Made by a program: the position numbers and the translations under genes
Assembly: GCA_035649895.1 (NCBI GenBank)
Contig: DASRIS010000136.1
Span: 1 to 20,392 of the forward strand
DNA length: 20,392 bases
Reading direction: 5' to 3'
From: DASSUC01 sp035649895
GTDB lineage: Bacteria > Actinomycetota > Actinomycetes > Mycobacteriales > Micromonosporaceae
Shown here: in pieces, positions 1 through 6,568 of the stretch
Numbering within the stretch: the stretch's first letter is position 1
Layout of the letters: each line of letters begins with the position of its first letter
The notes under the pieces: model-generated
What the model saw: the letters and a program-made list of their open reading frames with translations, nothing else
Database searches by the model: none
What the model was told of the DNA's origin: nothing

Positions 1-295
1 CGAGCTTGGAAGCACGCACGCCGTACCCTCCGCGACGGAACTGACCTCGACAGCCAGAACCGTAGCCCGGGTACGGCGTGCCTTTCCAGATCAACCTAGT
101 ACTTGAGATCACCAAGCACCCACGGGAACGGCAGGAGAGCCATTAGGAGGCTGCGCACCTATCTACCCCGGTCGCCGCGTACATCAACGCACCCGGTCAA
201 CCCAGTCACACCGGCAAGGCAAACCGGGCGATCCGTAGCCGACGATCTGGTCGGCCACGGGGTTCGACTGGAGCGGCGACCGCAGCCGACACGCT
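1..295. other. Non-coding left edge of the window
   Basis: I see no convincing gene here. Short open frames on both strands lack family features and look like by-products of high GC. The segment lies downstream of the minus-strand acyltransferase stop. It contains the nested inverted repeat at 9-87 and otherwise nothing I recognise. It could hold the 3' UTR of the acyltransferase operon and the control region of a gene beyond the window. Confidence 0.6.
9..87. repeat. Nested inverted repeat / structured element
   Basis: The 13-base arm GCACGCCGTACCC (16-28) is perfectly complementary to GGGTACGGCGTGC (69-81). The flanks extend the pairing (TGGAAG on the left, CTTTCCA on the right) with a small bulge. 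Inside lies a second stem, CGGAACTG (36-43) with CAGAACCG (55-62), broken only by two adjacent A-A mismatches around an 11-nt loop. There is no U-tract, so a classic intrinsic terminator is not clear. A structured 3' end, an RNA element for an off-window gene, or a dispersed palindrome are all possible. Confidence 0.6.
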
Positions 296-1441
296 TCAGG
301 CGAACGGATCGGGGCGGCGCTTCAGCAGCTTCCGTATGGTCTGCTGGATTGTCTCCCGGACCTGGTCGGCAAGGTTGAAGATCACGATAGGGTCGTCGGC
401 CGAGTCGGCGTACGGCGTGGTGTCGATCGGCGGGCAGAACTCGACCAGCCACTTGCTGGGCAGCGGCACCATCCCGAGCGGGCCGAGCCACGGGAACGTC
501 GGGGTGACCGGGAAGTACGGCGTGCCGAGCAGGCGGGCCAGCGGCTTCAGGTCTCCGATCAGCGGGTAGATCTCCTCCGCACCCACGATCGCGGCCGGGA
601 CGATCGGCGTACCGGTGTGCAGCGCGGCCGACACGAACCCGCCGCGGCCGAACCGCTGTAGCTGGTAGCGCTGCCAGTAGCGCTTGCCGATGCCTTTGAA
701 CCCCTCGGGGAACACGCCGACCAGCTCGCCGTTTCGCAGCAGCCGCTCGGCATCCGGGTTGCAGGCCAGCGTGCCGCCGGACTTGCGGGCCAGGTCGGAG
801 AAGACCGGGATGCGGAACACCAGGTCCGCACCGAGCAGGCGCAGGTGCCGGGCGGTCTCGTCGTGCACCGCCACGGTGAGCATCGCCGCGTCGATCGGCA
901 GCGTGCCGGAGTGGTTCGCCACGACCAAGGCCGGCCCGTGTGCCGGCAGGTGCTCTGCTCCGGTCACCTCACCCCGGAAGTAGCGGCGGAACAGCGGCCG
1001 CAGCAGCGGCTGGATGACCCGCTCGGTCAGCTCCGGGTCGAAACCGAACTCGTCGACCTCATAGTCACCGGTGAGCCGCCGGCGCAGGAAGGCCAGCGCA
1101 CCGGCCACCCGGCGGTCCCAGGCATCGCTCTCCCCAACCAGCTCCCCATCCGGCTCAGCGGCCGGACCCGGCCCGGGGCCCACCGCCGGCTCTGCGGCCG
1201 AACGCGGCTCAGGACCCGTGGCTGGCTCAGCGATAACCGCCGGCTCAGGGCCCACCGCCGGCTCAGGGCCCACCGCCGGCTCAGTGACAGCCGGTCTGGA
1301 GATATCAGCCGGCCCGGAGCCTGAGGCCGGCTCCGCCGCAGGCGACGGCTCCGCCATACGCCGCTGGCCGTTGCGTGACGGGACCGGCAGGTCGGCGGCT
1401 GACACTGGGGCCAGCTCGCTACGAGGGTCGCCGCGCGCCAT
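296..1441 (-). CDS. PlsC-type lysophospholipid acyltransferase (Rv0502-like)
   Basis: Predicted 381-aa member of the LPLAT (1-acylglycerol-3-phosphate acyltransferase) superfamily, which transfers acyl chains to lysophospholipid-type acceptors at the inner membrane face. The catalytic block NHSGTLPID is at 176-184, with the acceptor-binding FPEGFKG block at 244-250. The His-to-Asp spacing is six residues rather than the four of classical PlsC, which suggests a divergent LPLAT subgroup. Residues about 30-100 are a Pro/Ala/Glu-rich low-complexity segment encoded by an 18-bp minisatellite, and the enzyme domain starts near 105. I chose the ATG at 1441 because GAGGAG sits 6 nt upstream; the open frame extends further but without family features. 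It overlaps the end of the SDR gene by 23 nt, so translation is probably coupled. The position after the HTH, bS22 and SDR genes matches mycobacterial Rv0502. The acyl acceptor is unknown. Confidence 0.88.
   Translation of the reverse strand: MARGDPRSELAPVSAADLPVPSRNGQRRMAEPSPAAEPASGSGPADISRPAVTEPAVGPEPAVGPEPAVIAEPATGPEPRSAAEPAVGPGPGPAAEPDGELVGESDAWDRRVAGALAFLRRRLTGDYEVDEFGFDPELTERVIQPLLRPLFRRYFRGEVTGAEHLPAHGPALVVANHSGTLPIDAAMLTVAVHDETARHLRLLGADLVFRIPVFSDLARKSGGTLACNPDAERLLRNGELVGVFPEGFKGIGKRYWQRYQLQRFGRGGFVSAALHTGTPIVPAAIVGAEEIYPLIGDLKPLARLLGTPYFPVTPTFPWLGPLGMVPLPSKWLVEFCPPIDTTPYADSADDPIVIFNLADQVRETIQQTIRKLLKRRPDPFA
1152..1295 (-). repeat. 18-bp coding minisatellite (8 units)
   Basis: Eight consecutive 18-bp units, reading GGCTCAGGGCCCACCGCC on the plus strand, occupy 1152-1295. 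The two units at 1242-1277 are identical and the others have diverged. On the minus strand they encode hexapeptides of the type PAVGPE in the N-terminal region of the acyltransferase. The 18-bp period keeps the frame. Confidence 0.9.
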
Positions 1442-2510
1442 CGAGACTCCTCTTCCCAGCCAGGCGGGCGCGGCGGATCCCGTCCAGGACCGCCCGCTCC
1501 GCAGCGGCGACGCGGCCCATGCCGAGCAGGCTGCCCAGCTCGTGCGCCCGGACGAAGTCGGCGAACGCCTCCGGCGTGGAGCGGGGCGTGAAGCCGTACT
1601 CGGTGGTGAGCCGGGTGGTGTCCACCACCCGGCCGTGCACGAACAGGTCGACCTGGTCCAGGCTGAGCCCGCGCATGCCGAGGGCCTTGACAAAGGCTGC
1701 GGCACCGGACAACCCCAGCTCTACCACTGGTACGGCTACCCGCCCGGCCCGCCGGACCGCCTGGGAGAGCGTGATGACCCCGGGCCCGGCCACGTTGAAC
1801 GTGCCGGAGTGCTCCTCCAGCACCGAGCGGTGCAGCACCTCCCAGGCGTCGTCGATGTGCACGAACTGCAGCCGGGGGTCGCGCCCGAGCACGGTCGGCA
1901 CCACCGGAAGCGCGAAGTAGCGGGTGAGCGCCGTGTCCACCTGGGCCCCGACGAACGGCACGAACCGCAGCACGGTCGCGCACACGTCCGGCCGCCGGCG
2001 GCGGAAGCCGCGCACGTACCCCTCGATGTCGAGGATGTCGCGCGCGAAGCCGCCCCGCGGCACCTCGCGCGCCTGGGTGTCCTCGGTGAACACCGCCGGG
2101 TCACGGAACGATGCCCCGTACGCCGCGGTGGAGGAGCGCACCACCACCCTGCGTACGGCCGGCGCCTGCTGGCACGCGGCGAGCAGGCGCATCGTGCCGA
2201 TGACGTTCTGCTCCTTCATCGCCGCCCGCCCGCCGGCCTGCGGGTCGGGGGCGGTGGCGAGAGCGAGATGGACCACCGCCTCGGCGCCTGTGTCGGCAAG
2301 CACCGATCGCAGCTGCGCAAGGCCCGGGTCGACCCGGACGAACTCCACCCCGTCGCCGAGCGCCGCGCCCAGGTCATCACCTGGCGCGGCGGTGTCGATA
2401 CCGACCACCCGGCCGACGCGCGGATCCGCGGCGAGCCGGGCAGCCACATGCGCGCCGAGGAACCGGCGGACGCCGGTCACCACGACGGTACGCGGGATGT
2501 CAGTCACCAC
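1419..2510 (-). CDS. Atypical extended SDR / NAD-dependent epimerase-like protein (Rv0501, GalE2-like)
   Basis: Predicted 363-aa Rossmann-fold protein of the NAD-dependent epimerase/dehydratase (extended SDR) family. The nucleotide-binding motif is TGVRRFLG at 12-19, which keeps only two of the usual glycines. The strand-end motif VVVRSSTAAYG (122-132) supplies the usual Ser region. The catalytic Tyr-x3-Lys pair is not seen where it is expected: the segment after residue 150 reads FARDILDIEGYVRGF. The enzyme activity is therefore doubtful, although the mycobacterial GalE2-like homologue has, as I recall it, a similar region. The start is GTG at 2510, with a second GTG immediately after it; GGAGAGG lies just upstream. 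It sits 36 nt after the bS22-type gene and overlaps the acyltransferase, inside a syntenic operon. Neighbours suggest a role in envelope or lipid metabolism; the substrate is unknown. Confidence 0.85.
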   Translation of the reverse strand: MVTDIPRTVVVTGVRRFLGAHVAARLAADPRVGRVVGIDTAAPGDDLGAALGDGVEFVRVDPGLAQLRSVLADTGAEAVVHLALATAPDPQAGGRAAMKEQNVIGTMRLLAACQQAPAVRRVVVRSSTAAYGASFRDPAVFTEDTQAREVPRGGFARDILDIEGYVRGFRRRRPDVCATVLRFVPFVGAQVDTALTRYFALPVVPTVLGRDPRLQFVHIDDAWEVLHRSVLEEHSGTFNVAGPGVITLSQAVRRAGRVAVPVVELGLSGAAAFVKALGMRGLSLDQVDLFVHGRVVDTTRLTTEYGFTPRSTPEAFADFVRAHELGSLLGMGRVAAAERAVLDGIRRARLAGKRSLDGARRPS

Positions 2511-2517
2511 AACCTCT

Positions 2518-2539
2518 CCGGTGCGCGAGCCGGCACCGG
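2518..2539 (-). other. Hairpin between bS22-type gene and SDR gene
   Basis: CCGGTGC (2518-2524) pairs perfectly with GCACCGG (2533-2539) around an 8-nt loop, in the 36-nt gap between the small ribosomal protein gene and the SDR gene. It touches the SDR Shine-Dalgarno. There is no U-tract. It could be a processing or attenuation point that sets the ratio between an abundant ribosomal protein and the downstream enzymes. Confidence 0.5.
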
Positions 2540-2546
2540 GCGAGGG

Positions 2547-2648
2547 TCACTTACCGAGGCGGCGACGTTGGACCCGGGTCTTGCGCAGCAGCTTACGGTG
2601 CTTCTTCTTTGCCATGCGCTTGCGGCGCTTCTTGACCACCGAGCCCAT
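2547..2648 (-). CDS. Small basic ribosomal protein bS22 type (AURKAIP1/COX24 domain)
   Basis: A 33-codon ORF starting MGSVVKKRRKRMAKKKHRK and ending in RVQRRRLGK; 20 of 33 residues are Lys or Arg. This matches the AURKAIP1/COX24-type small protein of actinobacteria (Rv0500B in M. tuberculosis), known as bS22 in the mycobacterial 30S subunit near the decoding centre. A longer in-frame ATG exists upstream, but the family starts at MGSV, and AGG (6 nt) and GGGGA lie upstream of it. It follows the HTH gene by 137 nt and precedes the SDR gene by 36 nt, in the same order as mycobacteria. It is easily missed by gene callers because of its size. A TACCCT hexamer at 2718-2723 (minus strand) could be a -10, but I see no matching -35. 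Confidence 0.93.
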   Translation of the reverse strand: MGSVVKKRRKRMAKKKHRKLLRKTRVQRRRLGK

Positions 2649-2785
2649 CCGAACCTGTTTCCCCTCGTCGCGATCCTCGCCTGGCGCAACGCGGGCGCGA
2701 GGCCAGTCAACCCGTACAGGGTAGCCGGCCCGCCGGACGGCCGATACGCCGGTCTGCGGCACAGGGCCGCGGCGTTGGTCCGCGG

Positions 2786-2998
2786 TCAGGCCGACTCGCG
2801 GAAGGCACCCCGAAGATAGTCGTGCACGGCGTGCTCGGGAACGCGAAACGAGCGCCCCACCCGGACCGCGGCCAGGTCTCCGGAGTGGACCAGGCGGTAG
2901 ACGGTCATCTTAGACACTCGCATCAGCTGGGCGACCTCGGCGACCGTCAGGAACCTCACCTCTGCCAGCCGGCCCTCGGTGTACGGTAATCCGGCCAT
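2786..2998 (-). CDS. Excisionase/BldC-type helix-turn-helix DNA-binding protein (Rv0500A-like)
   Basis: A 70-aa single-domain MerR-like/excisionase-family protein. The core FLTVAEVAQLMRVSKMTVYR (16-35) is the helix-turn-helix, followed by the wing LVHSGDLAAVRVGRSFRVP. This pattern is typical of BldC and Rv0500A relatives, which bind DNA as small regulators. The start is ATG at 2998; the upstream sequence has only a weak GGTGGG. It is first in the HTH, bS22, SDR, acyltransferase cluster, a conserved actinobacterial order. A 7-bp hairpin (3023-3043) lies in its leader. Its targets cannot be read from this window; autoregulation is possible. There is no phage integrase nearby, so an excision role is unlikely. 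Confidence 0.9.
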   Translation of the reverse strand: MAGLPYTEGRLAEVRFLTVAEVAQLMRVSKMTVYRLVHSGDLAAVRVGRSFRVPEHAVHDYLRGAFRESA

Positions 2999-3022
2999 GG
3001 CTCACCCACCGTCCCCATCCTG

Positions 3023-3043
3023 GCGCGAGCGGGCCACTCGCGC
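3023..3043. other. Hairpin in the HTH gene leader
   Basis: GCGCGAG (3023-3029) pairs perfectly with CTCGCGC (3037-3043) around a 7-nt loop, about 25 nt upstream of the HTH start. It may be a leader RNA hairpin or a dyad operator. The rest of the 2999-3135 gap is unusually AT-rich around 3090-3125 and probably holds the operon promoter, but I cannot name the hexamers with confidence. Confidence 0.45.
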
Positions 3044-3135
3044 GTTCTACAAGTACGGTAGCGGGACTGCTGTGGCTGACGCGATAGCTTCTCAGGCTCC
3101 TATTAATCGGACTGTAGCGATATGGACTCGTTGCG

Positions 3136-4320
3136 TTATTCCGATCGCAGTGCCACCACCGGGTCCAGCCGCCCGGCCCGCTGCGCCGGCACCACGCCGA
3201 AGACGATGCCGACCGCCGCGGAGACACCGAAGGCCAACGCCACCGACCACCAGGTGATCGCGGCTGGCACCGGGGAGATCGCCTGCACCGCGAGCGCGGC
3301 AGCCACCCCCAGGACCATCCCGGTGACCCCGCCCAGCGTGGTCAGCAGCACCGCCTCGAGGAGGAACTGCACGCCGATGTCGCGGGGGCGGGCGCCGACC
3401 GCCTTGCGCAGGCCGATCTCGCGGGTCCGCTCGCGGACCGAGACCAGCATGATGTTGGAGACCCCTACGCCCCCGACGAGTAGGGAGATGCCGGCGATCG
3501 CGGCGAGCACGCCGGTGAGCACCCCGAGAATGTCGCCGAGCACGCCGAGGATCTGCTCCTGGGTGACCGCGCTGAACTCGGTGTCCGGGTGGCGGCGCGA
3601 GAGCTCGGCCACGATCCGGTCGCCGAGGGCGGAGATCTGCTCACGGTCCGGCGCCTTGACCGCGATGCCGTCCACCCGGGAGGTGCCGAGCAGGCGGTGC
3701 GCGGTGGTGACCGGGATGTGCACCTCGTCGTCGCGGTCCACGCCCAGGCTCTGGCCGAGCGGCGCGAAGACGCCGATCACGCGGAAGCGTACGCCCGCGA
3801 TCGTGATCTGCTGCCCGATCGGGTCGCGGTCGCCGAAGAGGCTGCGCCCCACGTCCGCGCCCAGCACCACCACCCGCCGGCTGGTGTCCACATCGGACCG
3901 GCTGAGGTAGCTGCCCCGGCTGATCGACCGGACGAAGACCTGCGGGGTCGTCTCCATCACCCCGAGCACGCTGGTGAACCGGGATGCGGCACCGGCGCGC
4001 ACCGTCTCGCCGGAGGTGACCGAGACCGCCACCCGGGACCGGTCCCCGACGATACGGGTCACCGCGTCAACGTCCGACAGGGAGAGCCGGGACACCGCCG
4101 GCGCGGCGCCGAAGTCCACCCGGCCGGGCAGGACGATCAGCAGGTTCGAGCCGAGGCCCTCGACCTGCTGCTCCACCATCTGCTTCGCGCCCGTGCCGAT
4201 CGCGACCAGCATCACCACGGCGGCCACCCCGATGACCACCCCTAGCATGGTCAGGCCGCTGCGCAGCCGGTTGGCCCGCAGCGCCGTCAGGGCCACCCGC
4301 CACGCCTCGCTCACCCGCAT
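3136..4320 (-). CDS. MacB-type ABC transporter permease (FtsX-like)
   Basis: Predicted 394-aa inner-membrane permease of the MacB/FtsX family. One transmembrane helix lies at about 22-42, followed by a large extracytoplasmic MacB_PCD domain at about 43-260. Three helices follow at about 265-293, 320-348 and 358-380. The coupling segment VRERTREIGLRKAVGAR (295-311) and the C-terminal PAQRAGRLDPVVALR are hallmarks of the family. It overlaps the ATPase gene by 10 nt, so the two are translationally coupled and should form a dimeric type VII ABC transporter using mechanotransmission rather than classical transport. Possible substrates are antibiotics, peptides or lipids; none can be named from sequence. 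The length is normal and all parts are intact. Confidence 0.93.
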   Translation of the reverse strand: MRVSEAWRVALTALRANRLRSGLTMLGVVIGVAAVVMLVAIGTGAKQMVEQQVEGLGSNLLIVLPGRVDFGAAPAVSRLSLSDVDAVTRIVGDRSRVAVSVTSGETVRAGAASRFTSVLGVMETTPQVFVRSISRGSYLSRSDVDTSRRVVVLGADVGRSLFGDRDPIGQQITIAGVRFRVIGVFAPLGQSLGVDRDDEVHIPVTTAHRLLGTSRVDGIAVKAPDREQISALGDRIVAELSRRHPDTEFSAVTQEQILGVLGDILGVLTGVLAAIAGISLLVGGVGVSNIMLVSVRERTREIGLRKAVGARPRDIGVQFLLEAVLLTTLGGVTGMVLGVAAALAVQAISPVPAAITWWSVALAFGVSAAVGIVFGVVPAQRAGRLDPVVALRSE

Positions 4321-5000
4321 GAGACCACCAGCCCGTCGCGCATCACGATCTGCCGGCGGGCCCGTGCCGCCACCTCGCGGTCGTGGGTCACCAGCACCAG
4401 CGCCACTCCTGACTCGGCGTTGAGGGTCTCCAGCAGGGCCAGGACCGCCTCACCCGTGGTGGTGTCGAGGTTGCCCGTTGGCTCGTCCGCGAGCAGCACC
4501 GCAGGCTCGGTGACCAGGGCCCGGGCAATGGCGACCCGCTGCTGCTCGCCGCCGGAGAGCTGGCTCGGCCGGTGGGTGAGGCGGTGCCCCAGCCCGACCC
4601 GGCCCAGCATCGCGGCGGCGCGCTCGCGCCGGGCCCCCGCGCGCAGGCCGCGGTAGACCAGCGGCAGCGCCACGTTGTCCAGGGCACTGGTCCGGGGCAG
4701 CAGGTGGAACGCCTGGAACACGAAGCCGACGGTCTCGTTGCGCAGCCGGGCCATCTCGGGCGCGGACAGCTTGGCGACGTCCCGCCCGCCGATCACCAAC
4801 CGGCCGGACGTCGGGCGGTCGAGCGCGCCGAGCAGGTGCATGAGCGTGGACTTACCGGAGCCGGACGGCCCCACGATGGCCAGGTAGTCCCCCTTCGCCA
4901 CGGTCAGCGTGACGCCGCGCAGCGCCGGCACGGACAGGCCGTCCAGCGGGTAGCTGCGGGCGATGTCGTACGCCTCCACGGCCGCCACGGGCCCGCTCAC
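4311..5000 (-). CDS. MacB/LolD-type ABC transporter ATPase
   Basis: A 229-aa ATP-binding subunit. Walker A GPSGSGKST is at 44-52, the Q-loop Gln at 96, the signature LSGGEQQR at 148-155, Walker B VLLADE at 168-173 with the catalytic Glu173, and the H-loop His at 206. The length is typical of stand-alone LolD/MacB ATPases. The GTG start at 5000 lies inside a 53-bp tandem repeat; the repeat supplies an AAAGG Shine-Dalgarno 8 nt upstream and a mini-ORF whose TGA overlaps this GTG. Downstream, the permease start overlaps its 3' end by 10 nt. It should energise the permease at 3136-4320 together with the adaptor at 5103-6500. Confidence 0.95.
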   Translation of the reverse strand: MSGPVAAVEAYDIARSYPLDGLSVPALRGVTLTVAKGDYLAIVGPSGSGKSTLMHLLGALDRPTSGRLVIGGRDVAKLSAPEMARLRNETVGFVFQAFHLLPRTSALDNVALPLVYRGLRAGARRERAAAMLGRVGLGHRLTHRPSQLSGGEQQRVAIARALVTEPAVLLADEPTGNLDTTTGEAVLALLETLNAESGVALVLVTHDREVAARARRQIVMRDGLVVSCG

Positions 5001-5100
5001 GGCAATACCTTTGCTCGCACTGCGGGGCTCGCAAGCTCACTCCTCGCGCTCACGGCAACACCTCTGCTCGCGCTGCGGGGCTCGCAAGCTCACTCCTCGC
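4995..5100 (-). repeat. Two tandem 53-bp repeats joining adaptor stop and ATPase start
   Basis: Copy 1 is 4995-5047 and copy 2 is 5048-5100; they match at 50 of 53 positions. A partial third copy (GCTCACGG) at 5101-5108 reaches the adaptor stop. Read on the minus strand, each unit begins GTGAGCGCGAGGAGTGAGC and ends with an AGGT-type Shine-Dalgarno followed by TTGCCGTGA. The unit is thus a portable Shine-Dalgarno plus GTG start module, and it resembles boundary repeats I associate with Micromonosporaceae (memory, unverified). Confidence 0.93.
4997..5053 (-). CDS. Mini-ORF 2 in the 53-bp repeat (18 codons)
   Basis: GTG at 5053 opens an 18-codon frame, MSARSELASPAVRAKVLP, ending in a TGA at 4997-4999 that overlaps the ATPase GTG (GTGA). 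Its own start overlaps the stop of mini-ORF 1 in the same way, and AGAGG lies 8 nt upstream. No family is recognisable. It may serve only to carry ribosomes from one gene to the next. Whether a peptide accumulates is unknown. Confidence 0.35.
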   Translation of the reverse strand: MSARSELASPAVRAKVLP

Positions 5101-5106
5101 GCTCAC
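5050..5106 (-). CDS. Mini-ORF 1 in the 53-bp repeat (18 codons)
   Basis: GTG at 5106 overlaps the adaptor TGA (5103-5105) and opens MSARSELASPAARAEVLP, ending in a TGA at 5050-5052. It differs from mini-ORF 2 at two residues, both conservative in codon frame. It belongs to the chain adaptor, mini-ORF 1, mini-ORF 2, ATPase. No homology is claimed. Confidence 0.35.
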   Translation of the reverse strand: MSARSELASPAARAEVLP

Positions 5107-6500
5107 GGGAGCTCGACGCCGGCGCGCACCTGGTCCGTGCCGCGCACCACGATCCGGTCACCGGCGCGCAGCCCAGTGACGATCTGGACCAGGTCCTGGC
5201 CGGGGACGCCCACGGTCACCGGCACCCGGGTGGCCCGGCCGTCCCGCACCGCCCACACCGAGTCCTGCCCCTCGGCGGTGAACACCGCCGCCGCCGGGAC
5301 GGCGACGGTGCCGGCGGCCTCCCGTACCGACAGGTGCGCCACCGCGCTCATGCCGGGCCGGGGGGTCGGCGCGGCCCGGCCGTCGCCGTACCGGCCCGGG
5401 CCGAGGGACAGGCGTACGCGGTAGGCCACCCCGCCCCGAGCCGACGGCGTGGGCAGCACGTCGACCGAGCGCACCTGCGCGTCATAGCGCGCTCCGGGCG
5501 CGGCGTCCAGCTCGACGCTGGCGCTGACCCCGGGCCGTACCAGCAGCACGTCGGTCTCGTCGACCTCCGCCACCAGGCCCAGCTCACCCACGTCCACCAC
5601 GGTCAGCACCGGTGTGCCGGCGCCGACCCGGCTGCCGACCGTGGCCACGTCGGACACGCCGGCCGGCGCCGGTGCCGCGGCGGTCCCGGCAGGGTCGGCG
5701 GCGCCCGCTGGGGGCCCGGTGCCGCCCAGCCCCGCGGCGCCAAGCAGGTCGGTGAGTGAAGGTCCACCCGAGCCGCCGCTCGCCGCGCCGCCGAACTGCA
5801 CCACCCCGGAGATCGGGGCGCGCAGCGTCAACGCGTCAACCGTCGACTTGGCCAGCTCGTACGCTTGCTCGGCCTGTAGCCGTTGGACGGCGCCGAGCGC
5901 GCTCAGCGCGCTGCCCACCGCGGACAGGCCGCGCTGGACCGCCCGCACCGCGGCAGTGGCGCTCGCCGCTGCCTGGGCGTACTGCCGCTCGGCGGCGGTG
6001 ACGTGGGCGAGCAGCGCAGCGCGTACCGCTGGGTCGGAGATCTTCGCCGCCGCCTCCCGGGCGGCGGCGAACGCCGCTCGCGCGGCGGTGTCGGTGGCCC
6101 GCTGCACACCGGACAGGTCGGCGCCGGTGCGCACGCCGCCGCCCGAGCGCCGCGCGGCACCGAGCGCCTCCTCGGCCTGGACCAGCCGGTCCTGGGCCGC
6201 CGGCGAGTCCACGACGGCCAGCACCTGTCCGGCCCTGACCTGGTCGCCCGGGGCGACGCGCAGCTGTGCCAGGGTGCCCTCGGCGGGAGCGGTGAGAGTG
6301 GCCGCGGCGCGGGCGGTCACCGAGGCGGGTGCGTCCACGATCTCGGTGACCGTAGCCAGCCGGGCCTCGCCCAGCTCAACCCCTGCGGTGTCGGGCCCGC
6401 AGGAGGCCGCGACCGAGCCGAGCGCGGCGACGAGCACCACCGCGGTGACGAAGGTACGGGACGGGCGCAGCCGGCGCGGTGGAGACGGGTGGCGTCGCAC
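5103..6500 (-). CDS. MacA/HlyD-type periplasmic adaptor, predicted lipoprotein
   Basis: Predicted 465-aa membrane-fusion (RND/MacA) adaptor. An N-terminal basic stretch and a hydrophobic segment (about 18-33) end in SVAASC, a plausible lipobox with lipidated Cys34. Then come a lipoyl-like half (TLTAPAEGTLAQLRVAPGD, 69-87), a long Ala-rich helical hairpin (about 105-240), and a Gly/Pro/Ala-rich spacer. A beta-barrel domain (VDETDVLLVRPG) and a membrane-proximal domain ending GLRAGDRIVVRGTDQVRAG follow. The GTG start at 6500 has TAGCAT 7 nt upstream and no Shine-Dalgarno, which fits a leaderless start; an alternative GTG lies at 6533. Its TGA runs into the 53-bp repeats that lead to the ATPase. 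It probably links the permease to the envelope or presents substrate; Gram-positives lack TolC, so its role is as a cell-wall-side adaptor. Confidence 0.88.
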   Translation of the reverse strand: MRRHPSPPRRLRPSRTFVTAVVLVAALGSVAASCGPDTAGVELGEARLATVTEIVDAPASVTARAAATLTAPAEGTLAQLRVAPGDQVRAGQVLAVVDSPAAQDRLVQAEEALGAARRSGGGVRTGADLSGVQRATDTAARAAFAAAREAAAKISDPAVRAALLAHVTAAERQYAQAAASATAAVRAVQRGLSAVGSALSALGAVQRLQAEQAYELAKSTVDALTLRAPISGVVQFGGAASGGSGGPSLTDLLGAAGLGGTGPPAGAADPAGTAAAPAPAGVSDVATVGSRVGAGTPVLTVVDVGELGLVAEVDETDVLLVRPGVSASVELDAAPGARYDAQVRSVDVLPTPSARGGVAYRVRLSLGPGRYGDGRAAPTPRPGMSAVAHLSVREAAGTVAVPAAAVFTAEGQDSVWAVRDGRATRVPVTVGVPGQDLVQIVTGLRAGDRIVVRGTDQVRAGVELP

Positions 6501-6507
6501 GCCGCCA

Positions 6508-6513
6508 ATGCTA
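6508..6513 (-). promoter_or_regulatory. -10-like TAGCAT, leaderless start of the adaptor
   Basis: TAGCAT lies 7 nt before GTG 6500 and no Shine-Dalgarno is present. The pattern repeats at several other unit starts in the window. I see no clear -35. Confidence 0.45.
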
Positions 6514-6568
6514 GGCGCCCTGCCATAAGGCACCGGCGGGCTGGTCAGGTCGCCCGGTCGCGGGATGG

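Noticed and set aside
1071..2819. 582-aa plus-strand open frame across the acyltransferase, SDR and bS22 genes
   Set aside because: It is antisense to three recognisable syntenic genes and is an effect of high GC and few stop codons.
2786..2998. Phage excisionase / integration module
   Set aside because: The protein is excisionase-like in fold, but no integrase or att-like repeats are nearby and the gene is in a conserved housekeeping cluster.
4995..5100. CRISPR array
   Set aside because: Only two adjacent direct repeats without spacers, and no cas genes.
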